This document shows, one piece after another, positions 6,025 to 11,374 of a stretch of DNA of 11,374 nt (positions are counted from its first letter, which is position 1; every line of letters begins with the position of its first letter). The stretch comes from JBMNOI01 sp050942995 (GTDB lineage: Bacteria; Chloroflexota; Anaerolineae; UBA1429): positions 1 through 11,374 of the forward strand of contig JBMNOI010000124.1 of the NCBI GenBank assembly GCA_050942995.1. The letters run 5' to 3'. The position numbers were made by a program, and so were the translations under genes. A model generated the notes under the pieces. That model did no database searches and had not been told where the DNA came from. It was given only the letters and a program-made list of their open reading frames with translations.

Positions 6025-7764
6025 CTACAGCGTCTCGTTATCCCGCGAATCGACCAGTTTCACGGCGCGGGCGATAAACTCGTCGACCTTTAGGGCGCCC
6101 AGGTTCTCGTTGGTGCGCAGCCGCACGGCCACGGCATCATCCTCGGCCTCGCGGTCACCCACGACCAGCATGTAGGGGATCTTGAGCAACTGAGCGGCGC
6201 GAATTTTGGCGTTCATACGTTCCGAGCCGTCGTCCAGGTCGATGCGCAACCCGGCCTCGCGCAGGCGGGCCTCGACGCTGCGGGCATATTCCACATGGCG
6301 GTCGGCGATGGGGATGATCCGCGCCTGGACCGGTGCCAGCCACAGGGGAAATGCGCCGCCATAGTTCTCGATGAGCAACCCGAAAAAGCGCTCCAGAGAG
6401 CCCAGCAACGCCCGGTGCACCATATAGGGGCGATGCTCCTGCCCGTCGGCGCCCACATATACCATGTCGAACCGTTCGGGCTCGTTAAAGTCGAACTGGA
6501 TCGTCGTCATCTGCCATTCGCGGCCCAGCACATCGTTGATCTTGAGATCGATTTTGGGGCCGTAAAAGGCGCCGCCTCCTTCGTCCACCTCATAGGGTAG
6601 CCCCTCGGCCTCGATGGCCCGGCGCAGCGACTCGGTGGCCTGATCCCAACGGGCCGGCTCACCCACCGCCTTTTCGGGGCGCGTGGAGAGATAGGCCTTG
6701 ATCTCGTGAAAGCCAAAGGCCCGCCACAGATCCAGCGAAAAGCGCAGCACCCTGAGGATCTCTTCCTCGATCTGCTCCGGCGTGCATATGATATGGGCGT
6801 CGTCCTGAGTAAAGCCGCGCACCCGCAACGCACCGTGCAGCACGCCGCTGCGTTCGTACCGGTACACCGTGCCCAGTTCGGCCCAGCGTAGCGGCAGTTC
6901 ACGATACGAGCGCCGCCGCGTCTGATAGATGAGGATGTGGAACGGGCAGTTCATCGGCTTGAGATAGTACTCTTGCCCGTCGATGTCCATGGGCGCGTAC
7001 ATGTTCTCGCTATAGAAATCGAGATGCCCCGATGTCTCCCACAGCCATGAGCGGCCGATGTGCGGCGTATACAGCACCTCGTAACCGCCCTGACGATGCC
7101 GAAGGCGCCAAAAATCCTCGATCACCGAGCGGATGCGGGCGCCGTTGGGGTGCCAGTACACCAGGCCGGCGCCGGCCTCTTCATGTGTGCTGAACAGGTC
7201 CAGTTCGCGGGCCAGGCGACGATGGTCGCGTCGCTCCATCTCTTCGAGCCGATCCAGGTAGGCCTGTAACTCTTCTTTGCTGGGCCAGATGGTGCCGTAA
7301 ATGCGTTGCAACATGGGGCGCTGTTCATCGCCCCGCCAGTAGGCGCCGGCTGTGTTGAGCAGGCGAAAGGCGTTGGCGCGTAACTCTCCCGTGTGGGCTA
7401 CGTGGGGACCACGGCACAGATCCGTGAACCCGTTGTGACGATAGATCGAGATGGTCTCCCCTTCGGGCAGGTCGCGAATCAGTTCCAGTTTGTAGGGTTG
7501 GTCGGCAAAGAGCGCCTCGGCCTCTTCTTGCGAAATCTCTTCCCGCTCAAAGCGGGCGCGGGCGCGGATGCTCTCTTTCATCAGTTGAGAGATCTGTTCC
7601 AGATCCTCGGGCGTCAGTGACCGGGGTAGGTCGAAATCATAGTAAAACCCGTTCTCAATCGCCGGGCCGATGCCGAGCTTGGCGTCGGGAAATAGTTTGA
7701 GCACCGCTTCGGCCATGACGTGCGCGGCCGAATGCCTCAAAACCTCCAGATCATAGTTTGCCAT
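6025..7764 (-). CDS. thrS: Threonyl-tRNA synthetase without TGS domain
   Basis: A 579-residue class II synthetase that charges tRNA-Thr and hydrolyses mischarged Ser-tRNA-Thr. The protein begins directly in the editing domain: HSAAH (His11, His15) and CRGPH (Cys117, His121) form the editing-site metal cluster. The roughly 60-residue N-terminal TGS domain of E. coli ThrRS (642 residues) is absent. In the catalytic core the zinc ligands are Cys273 (MNCPFH), His324 (DDAHI) and His450 (MVHRAL); motif 2 is TVYRYE (299-304) and motif 3 lies in GSLERFFGLLIE (455-466). The anticodon-binding domain spans about 480-575. The start ATG at 7764 has AGGAGG 11 nt upstream, inside a hairpin loop, and no open frame upstream encodes a TGS domain. 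Expression is probably controlled by the T-box and leader peptide upstream. Confidence 0.96.
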   Translation of the reverse strand: MANYDLEVLRHSAAHVMAEAVLKLFPDAKLGIGPAIENGFYYDFDLPRSLTPEDLEQISQLMKESIRARARFEREEISQEEAEALFADQPYKLELIRDLPEGETISIYRHNGFTDLCRGPHVAHTGELRANAFRLLNTAGAYWRGDEQRPMLQRIYGTIWPSKEELQAYLDRLEEMERRDHRRLARELDLFSTHEEAGAGLVYWHPNGARIRSVIEDFWRLRHRQGGYEVLYTPHIGRSWLWETSGHLDFYSENMYAPMDIDGQEYYLKPMNCPFHILIYQTRRRSYRELPLRWAELGTVYRYERSGVLHGALRVRGFTQDDAHIICTPEQIEEEILRVLRFSLDLWRAFGFHEIKAYLSTRPEKAVGEPARWDQATESLRRAIEAEGLPYEVDEGGGAFYGPKIDLKINDVLGREWQMTTIQFDFNEPERFDMVYVGADGQEHRPYMVHRALLGSLERFFGLLIENYGGAFPLWLAPVQARIIPIADRHVEYARSVEARLREAGLRIDLDDGSERMNAKIRAAQLLKIPYMLVVGDREAEDDAVAVRLRTNENLGALKVDEFIARAVKLVDSRDNETL

Positions 7765-7770
7765 GTTATC

Positions 7771-7786
7771 CAGTCCCTCCTGACTG
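7771..7786 (-). promoter_or_regulatory. Hairpin presenting the thrS Shine-Dalgarno in its loop
   Basis: On the thrS transcript CAGTC and GACTG pair (7786-7782 with 7775-7771) and the loop is exactly AGGAGG (7781-7776). The ribosome-binding site lies 11 nt from the ATG, at the long end of normal. The stem could modulate initiation, or may be fortuitous given its 5 bp. Confidence 0.4.
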
Positions 7787-7813
7787 TGCAGGTTATCGAA
7801 ATCGCAAGACGGT

Positions 7814-7838
7814 GCGCACCCGTAAACGGTGGCGCCGG
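7814..7838 (-). promoter_or_regulatory. Hairpin C of the thrS leader (segments 3 and 4)
   Basis: In the transcript GCGCCACCG (7835-7827) pairs imperfectly with CGGGTGCGC (7822-7814) around TTTA. The 5' edge CCGGC (7838-7834) can instead pair with GCCGG (7856-7852) of the preceding hairpin, so the two folds exclude each other. No T-run follows, so it is not a standard terminator. Confidence 0.4.
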
Positions 7839-7842
7839 ATCC

Positions 7843-7893
7843 TCAACTTCCCCGGCTCTGGCCGGGGCCGGTAGTAGTGGTCATTTGTCTCAT
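7843..7893 (-). CDS. Threonine leader peptide (MRQMTTTTGPGQSRGS)
   Basis: A 16-codon ORF in the thrS leader with four consecutive threonine codons, ACC ACT ACT ACC (7881-7870), at positions 5-8. It has a Shine-Dalgarno GAGAGGGG (7906-7899) five nt before the ATG at 7893, and stops with TGA at 7845-7843, 78 nt upstream of the thrS start. The design matches amino-acid attenuators such as E. coli thrL, where scarce charged Thr-tRNA stalls the ribosome on Thr codons and changes downstream RNA folding. Here the run is followed at once by the 5' arm of a 7-bp GC hairpin (7867-7850) lying within the ORF. The function is inferred from codon content, ribosome-binding site and location ahead of thrS; the peptide itself probably has no role. 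Confidence 0.72.
   Translation of the reverse strand: MRQMTTTTGPGQSRGS
7850..7867 (-). promoter_or_regulatory. Hairpin B of the thrS leader (segments 1 and 2)
   Basis: In the transcript CCCCGGC (7867-7861), loop CAGA and GCCGGGG (7856-7850) form a perfect 7-bp stem. Its 5' arm begins three bases after the last Thr codon of the leader peptide, so a ribosome stalled on the Thr run would cover it and free the 3' arm to pair with 7838-7834. Confidence 0.55.
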
Positions 7894-7917
7894 GTTAACC
7901 CCTCTCTGAAACCCCAT

Positions 7918-7956
7918 CTCGAGCGCCTGTTGCGCGACACCCCTGCGCGGCTCGAG
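7918..7956 (-). promoter_or_regulatory. Helix between the T-box terminator and the leader peptide
   Basis: In the transcript CTCGAGC (7956-7950) and GCTCGAG (7924-7918) are exact complements separated by 25 nt, within which GCGC repeats can also pair. It lies between the T-box terminator T-run and the leader-peptide ribosome-binding site. It may insulate the two regulatory modules; no other role is evident. Confidence 0.4.
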
Positions 7957-7971
7957 CTATCGCGAGACAAT

Positions 7972-8000
7972 AAAAAAACGCCCCTCACCCTCATGGGGCG
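7972..8000 (-). terminator. T-box terminator hairpin upstream of thrS
   Basis: In the transcript CGCCCC (8000-7995), a 10-nt loop and GGGGCG (7984-7979) are followed by seven T (7978-7972). It starts 16 nt downstream of the T-box core sequence, the standard place for the riboswitch-controlled terminator. Confidence 0.85.
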
Positions 8001-8265
8001 AGAGGCTCTATACCTTCGCGGTTCCACCCAAATTCCGTGAAGGGCCGCCCGGGGCGGCGCACATCACGCTCATTATCGCCAATAACGGGGCGACCGGGAC
8101 TCTTTAATAGGCGGTCCACCGGAGGTGGGCGCGCCGTTCCAGAGCCGGCTTGCAGGGGGTTTTCGCCGCGGTCCGGTCGAGGGAGGTTTCAATCTATGCC
8201 TCCCACTCCCTGTCGCCATTCCGACGGTTACTCGTCCTGGTCTACGCCTTGTATTCTATCCTTTG
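7972..8265 (-). promoter_or_regulatory. T-box riboswitch of thrS
   Basis: The core GGGTGGAACCGCG (8029-8017 in transcript sense) is the canonical T-box antiterminator sequence; its UGGA bulge would pair with a tRNA ending UCCA. Upstream, GGACGAGTAACC (about 8238-8227) resembles the stem I base with its AG-rich turn, and GGGAGG...CCTCCC (about 8203-8181) forms the distal stem I hairpin. On the 3' side of stem I the sequence TCGACCGGACCGC offers ACC at 8177-8175 or 8172-8170, a Thr codon, as specifier; which one is unresolved. Uncharged tRNA-Thr would stabilise the antiterminator and let transcription pass the terminator at 7972-8000. This family is common upstream of synthetase genes in Firmicutes and is known in Actinobacteria and Chloroflexota. 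Confidence 0.88.
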
Positions 8266-8271
8266 TGTTTA

Positions 8272-8300
8272 TTTATAGCACAAACTCTGCGCCGCGGCAA
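8272..8300 (-). promoter_or_regulatory. Promoter of the thrS leader
   Basis: On the minus strand TTGCCG (8300-8295) and TATAAA (8277-8272) are separated by 17 nt, giving a start near 8265, just before stem I of the T-box. A weaker alternative -10, TAGAAT, lies further downstream. Confidence 0.5.
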
Positions 8301-8364
8301 AGTGGGGGCGGGGCAAGCGCATTTTGTTTTCGAGCGGATCGATCGCGTCATCAGCGGCCAAATC

Positions 8365-8466
8365 GCCCCCTCATCCCCCGACGGACGACGGATATGTTGG
8401 CGGCAAGCACGCCGCGGCGATGCACCCGTCGTCCGCCACCCGTCTCCCGGCTCCCGGGTGAGGGCC
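8365..8466. repeat. Dispersed hairpin repeat element, copy 2
   Basis: The end at 8446-8466 matches the complement of 2254-2274 at 20 of 21 positions. The other end (8365-8379, GCCCCCTCATCCCCC) pairs imperfectly with CCCGGGTGAGGGC. Inside, CGGACGACGG (8382-8391) and CCGTCGTCCG (8426-8435) form a perfect 10-bp stem, and GCGGC (8400-8404) pairs with GCCGC (8411-8415). The interior differs from copy 1, so ends and foldback shape are conserved rather than the core. It lies 34 nt beyond the stop codon of the kinase gene and 65 nt before the thrS promoter. Confidence 0.6.
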
Positions 8467-8499
8467 AAGAGCCGATCCACCTCTCCAACAGCCGGTGTG

Positions 8500-10164
8500 C
8501 TAGCAGGGGAACCCATCCTTCTGCTCTGCCTTTGCTTCCGTCGGTATTTTCACCGGCTGTCGATAAGTATGCAGGCAGTTACGTATGGCATTGATCAGGG
8601 CGTCCGATGGGCCGCCTTTGGTCACATACGCTGTGGCGCCGGCCTCGCGCATGGCACCGGCCACGGCGCTGCTCTCATGCATCGAGAGCCCGATGACGCG
8701 GATGTCGGGCATCTCGGAGATGATGCGCCGTGTGGCCTCGATGCCACCCAGCTTGGGCATACTCACATCCATAAGGATGATATCGGGCTTGAGCCGGCGC
8801 GCCAGATCGACGGCCATCTCGCCGTCTGAAGCCTCACCCACCACCTTGACGTCGAGCACATGCTGAAGCAGGCCGACCAGTCCCTCGCGCATCATGCGAT
8901 GATCGTCGGCGATCAGCACGCGAATGTGCTCTTTGTCATCGTGGTCCACATCGGCGTCGTCGTCCGCCTCTTCTCTGAGCGGTATATACTCGGCGGGCGC
9001 AGCGGTTCGTCCTTTCTGGACGGCCACTCCGGCTCCCGCCTCGCCCGGCTTGCGTCCTGTTCTGGGGCGGGCGATCGAGGCAGACAGGGTGACGCAGGTG
9101 CCTTCGCCGGGGGCGCTGACCACCTGCATCGAGCCGCCGTATAGCTGCAATCGCTCGCGAACGCTGAACAGGCCAAACGTCTCTTCCCGGCCGGGGCTCT
9201 CGGGATCGAATCCCGCCCCATCATCCTGTACGGTGATCTGCAACCGGTTGTCACTGAGGCGCGCCATATATAGCCGCGCCTCCTGAACGTGGGCATGTTT
9301 GATGATATTGAACAACAGCTCACGCACCGACTGGAAAAGCAGGATGCGCAGATCCTCTGCCTCGGGCTCGGCAGAGGGGTCGAGCATGGTATGCACCTTC
9401 AGCCCGTAGTCGGCCATGCGTCCGGCGAACCAGCGCAGAGCGGCAACCAGGCCGCTCTCGTACAGCACGGGAGGGGCCAGCTCCATCGCCAGCGAGCGAG
9501 ACGATTGGATGCTCTCGTCCAGCAGCGCCTCGACGCGGCGCAACCCCTCGGCCATGTTACCCTGAGCGTTGTTCTGCAGGATGTTGACGTGTAGTTTTGC
9601 TCCGGTGAGCAGTTGTTGCAGGTGATCGTGCAATAGCTGGGCCAGGCGCCGGCGCTCGCGCTGCTCGGTATAGGCCAGCTCTCGGGTCAACCGGCGCAGT
9701 TGGGCGGTCTGATGCTCCAGCGAGCGATGCAACTCCTGCATCTTTTCATCGGCCTGTCGGCGTCGAACTCTCCGCTCTGCCTCGCGTAGCTCCCGATATA
9801 CGGTCGCCGGTAGATGGGTCAGCGAATCTTTCAGGACGCAATCATGAACACCGGCGCGAACGGTGCGAACGGCCGTCTCCTCATCGAGTGTGTCGAATAC
9901 GATGATGAACGGGATGTCCTCATCCACTTCTCGGACGATGTCAAAGGGCGACAGATCGTTGAATTGAGGTAGATGATAATCCGAGATGATGACATCCCAC
10001 GGCTCTTGAGCCAGAGCCTTTCGTAAGGCATCGGGTGTCGTCACGCACAGGTGCACGGGATCGAATCCCCCGCGCTTCAGTACATGCAGGATCTGCGAGG
10101 CATCGTCTTGACAGTCGGTGATCATTAATGTGCGGAGTGTTGTGGTGTCCAAGGGGTCGATCAT
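8500..10164 (-). CDS. Soluble hybrid histidine kinase, REC-HisKA_3-HATPase-REC
   Basis: From the ATG at 10164 the protein has 554 residues. An N-terminal receiver domain (about 8-125) has its likely phospho-acceptor in IISDYHLP (Asp62) and Lys112 in VLKD. A charged coiled-coil region (about 123-173) leads to a NarL-type HisKA_3 domain with LLHDHLQQ (His179), then HATPase_c with the N-box ELLFNIIKHA (Asn286) and DDGAGFD (314-320). After an acidic linker (about 396-412) comes a second receiver (about 414-535) with IADDH, LMDVSMP (Asp466) and VTKGG (Lys516). No membrane segment or output domain is seen, so it should be a cytosolic phosphorelay intermediate. The start is uncertain: AAAGG directly abuts this ATG; an in-frame ATG at 10197 or a TTG at 10152 are alternatives. 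It has its own promoter. Confidence 0.88.
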   Translation of the reverse strand: MIDPLDTTTLRTLMITDCQDDASQILHVLKRGGFDPVHLCVTTPDALRKALAQEPWDVIISDYHLPQFNDLSPFDIVREVDEDIPFIIVFDTLDEETAVRTVRAGVHDCVLKDSLTHLPATVYRELREAERRVRRRQADEKMQELHRSLEHQTAQLRRLTRELAYTEQRERRRLAQLLHDHLQQLLTGAKLHVNILQNNAQGNMAEGLRRVEALLDESIQSSRSLAMELAPPVLYESGLVAALRWFAGRMADYGLKVHTMLDPSAEPEAEDLRILLFQSVRELLFNIIKHAHVQEARLYMARLSDNRLQITVQDDGAGFDPESPGREETFGLFSVRERLQLYGGSMQVVSAPGEGTCVTLSASIARPRTGRKPGEAGAGVAVQKGRTAAPAEYIPLREEADDDADVDHDDKEHIRVLIADDHRMMREGLVGLLQHVLDVKVVGEASDGEMAVDLARRLKPDIILMDVSMPKLGGIEATRRIISEMPDIRVIGLSMHESSAVAGAMREAGATAYVTKGGPSDALINAIRNCLHTYRQPVKIPTEAKAEQKDGFPC

Positions 10165-10279
10165 CCTTTCGACTCGTGATTTGTACGGTCCTACCATGAC
10201 CCGACAATGTGCCTGATGCAGGATAGTCGCAGGATTGTGGTGGCAATGACACCAGGTTGCGGCCACAAAATGGATATGA

Positions 10280-10299
10280 GATCGGACAACAAGCCGATC
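10280..10299 (-). promoter_or_regulatory. Inverted repeat just downstream of the kinase promoter
   Basis: GATCGG (10280-10285) and CCGATC (10294-10299) are perfect complements around an 8-nt spacer, within the first 30 nt of the predicted transcript. It could be an operator or a 5' hairpin; six base pairs is little evidence. Confidence 0.3.
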
Positions 10300-10312
10300 G
10301 TTAGCGGTTATG

Positions 10313-10341
10313 ATAATACGTCAATAGATCGATTGTGACAA
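10313..10341 (-). promoter_or_regulatory. Promoter of the hybrid kinase gene
   Basis: TTGTCA (10341-10336) and TATTAT (10318-10313) with a 17-nt spacer predict a start near 10306 and a leader of about 140 nt. It begins only 8 nt after the stop codon of the SIS gene, so the kinase can be expressed separately. Confidence 0.6.
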
Positions 10342-10348
10342 GAGCGTG

Positions 10349-10909
10349 CTACTCGCTCCTTTCCTCTCGAATGGCGGTGCAGATCAGATGCGTCAGCACC
10401 ATGTGCACATCCTCGATCATCTCCATAACCTGACAGGGCGCCACCAGACAGATATCGCAACGCGAGAACATTTCACCGCCGTCGCGGGCGGTAAATCCGA
10501 TGGTCGACAGACCTCGTTCTCGGGCGGTATCCAGAGCGCAGATGATGTTGGGCGAGCGTCCGCTGCCGGAAAAAGCCACCAGCAGATCGCCCGGCTCGGC
10601 CAGAGCGTCCAGTTGCTCGCTAAAGATGCAATCATAGCCGTTATCGTTGGCATAGGCCAGCATGACGGGAACGCTGTCGGTGAGGGCGATGGCCTTGAAT
10701 CGCGGCTTGCCCGGCACCGTCGCCCCTTTGAGCAGATCGTTGGCGAAATGAGAGGCGGTGGCGGCGCTACCGCCGTTCCCGATGATGAACACCTGCCGAC
10801 GTTCGGCGCGGGCTTGATACAGCGAGTCGATGATCTCGTCGATCTGATCCTGTGGCAGGCGCTGCAAAATACCGCTTACCTCATGCAGATATCGGCGTAC
10901 ATACGACAT
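10349..10909 (-). CDS. gmhA: SIS-domain sugar isomerase, GmhA-like (sedoheptulose-7-phosphate isomerase)
   Basis: A 186-residue single SIS-domain protein of the GmhA/DiaA group. GmhA converts sedoheptulose 7-phosphate to D-glycero-manno-heptose 7-phosphate, the first step toward ADP- or GDP-activated heptose. The phosphosugar-binding motifs are GNGGSAATASHFANDL (44-59) and SGSGRSPNI (114-121). The C-terminal EMIEDVHMVLTH (163-174) matches the active-site helix. Compared with E. coli GmhA (His61, Glu65, Gln172, His180, from memory), His54 and His174 are kept while Glu65 and Gln172 correspond to Asp58 and Glu166. These are conservative changes, so isomerase activity is likely but the exact sugar is not certain; DiaA-like roles are less likely. 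The ATG at 10909 has GGGGGA about 7 nt upstream. It lies 54 nt after the MNIO-family gene on the same strand, probably one operon. Confidence 0.82.
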   Translation of the reverse strand: MSYVRRYLHEVSGILQRLPQDQIDEIIDSLYQARAERRQVFIIGNGGSAATASHFANDLLKGATVPGKPRFKAIALTDSVPVMLAYANDNGYDCIFSEQLDALAEPGDLLVAFSGSGRSPNIICALDTARERGLSTIGFTARDGGEMFSRCDICLVAPCQVMEMIEDVHMVLTHLICTAIREERSE

Positions 10910-10963
10910 ATGAATTCCCCCATCCTTTATCCAGTATGGCGGCGGGGGTTTTGATCGTGAGGT

Positions 10964-11374
10964 TCAGTGGGCCGCCCGGCGTCCCAGTATCTCGTTCAGG
11001 CGCTCGAGCTGCTGTCGTAGCGCCTCAGGCTTGCGATAATACTCTAGCGACACGGCGCGCGGCGTCGCGCGGGCCAGCGTCCACTCGAGTATCCGATAAT
11101 CCTCTTCACGCATCGGCTCGTGCGCATCGATCAGGTGATCGTCGCTAAAGGGGAGAATGTGGGCAATCTCGGCGGCCTCGCGCCGTACCTGGGTCTGTCG
11201 ATCCGCGTCGACCTCGACCAGCTTTCGCGGGCCGCTGAGATGGAGCTCGACCACGCGATCCAGCGGCAACTGCGAGAGGTAATCGTACACGTCGTATCCC
11301 AGCACATGGGCGCTCACCCGGGCGTGAGCCAGATCCAGCAGCATGTCACTGCCCGTTTCGCGGATGACGACAGA
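10964..11374 (-). CDS. MNIO/DUF692-family protein, C-terminal part (cut by window edge)
   Basis: The visible 136 C-terminal residues run in frame to the window end, so the start lies outside. The segment ETGSDMLLDLAHARVSAHVLGYD, followed by LPLDRVVELHLSGP (37-49 of the fragment) and later DDHLIDAHEP (78-87) and LEYYRKPEAL, follows the TIM-barrel strand order of DUF692, now called MNIO (multinuclear non-heme iron oxidative enzymes such as MbnB and TglH). Those enzymes use two or three iron atoms to modify cysteine or other residues in ribosomal peptides; many DUF692 proteins are uncharacterised. Likely metal ligands are the Asp in LLLD, the His in ELHLSG, the Asp/His in DAHEP and the Glu in LEYY. 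The N-terminal half and any precursor peptide cannot be seen. A short gap to the GmhA-like gene suggests co-transcription. Confidence 0.72.
   Translation of the reverse strand, partial: SVVIRETGSDMLLDLAHARVSAHVLGYDVYDYLSQLPLDRVVELHLSGPRKLVEVDADRQTQVRREAAEIAHILPFSDDHLIDAHEPMREEDYRILEWTLARATPRAVSLEYYRKPEALRQQLERLNEILGRRAAH

Noticed and set aside
8125..8829. Plus-strand ORF over the T-box, repeat copy 2 and kinase 3' end
   Set aside because: It overlaps a structured RNA leader and a hairpin repeat, and its protein has no recognisable domain.
1..11374. CRISPR array, tRNA, rRNA, prophage or transposase gene
   Set aside because: I found no regularly spaced repeats, tRNA-like cloverleaf with CCA-end features, rRNA segments or mobile-element proteins. 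The cloverleaf-like fold at 2254-2345 lacks tRNA signature bases.

Overview
The window is GC-rich bacterial chromosome. It holds seven complete protein genes, two genes cut by the window edges, one doubtful small ORF, and several well-developed regulatory leaders. The threonyl-tRNA synthetase without a TGS domain, the T-box leader, the NarL-type (HisKA_3) hybrid kinase and the dispersed hairpin repeats ending in CCGGGTGAGGGC suggest a member of the Chloroflexota. That assignment is inferred from gene style; no rRNA or phylogenetic marker was tested.

Layout: 1-94 (-) is the N-terminus of a YchF/Obg-like GTPase, divergent from a cold-shock protein gene at 479-748 (+) with a long leader and a clear terminator. 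Next come a LarA-family (nickel-pincer racemase) gene at 911-2182 (+) and a spacer with a hairpin repeat element. uvrC lies at 2521-4368 (+). A possible small transcription unit at 4372-4724 has a promoter, a 5' hairpin and a 53-codon ORF. An MDR-superfamily dehydrogenase follows at 4857-5915 (+). A perfect 40-bp palindrome then separates it from convergent thrS at 6025-7764 (-).

The thrS leader (7765-8300, minus strand) is the highlight. A promoter is followed by a T-box riboswitch whose antiterminator core and terminator are both clear. About 80 nt beyond that terminator is a second control layer: a 16-codon ORF with its own Shine-Dalgarno and four consecutive threonine codons (MRQMTTTTGPGQSRGS), followed by GC-rich segments that can form mutually exclusive hairpins, and then the thrS Shine-Dalgarno in the loop of a small hairpin. 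This looks like uncharged-tRNA sensing (T-box) in tandem with ribosome-stalling attenuation (thrL-like) on one synthetase gene.

The right end carries, all on the minus strand, a soluble REC-HisKA_3-HATPase-REC hybrid kinase (8500-10164), a GmhA-like SIS isomerase (10349-10909), and the C-terminal part of an MNIO/DUF692-family enzyme (10964-window end). The last two are probably co-transcribed. A second copy of the hairpin repeat lies just downstream of the kinase gene. The genes are mostly separate housekeeping or metabolic units with their own promoters; apart from the MNIO-GmhA pair I see no multi-gene pathway operon.
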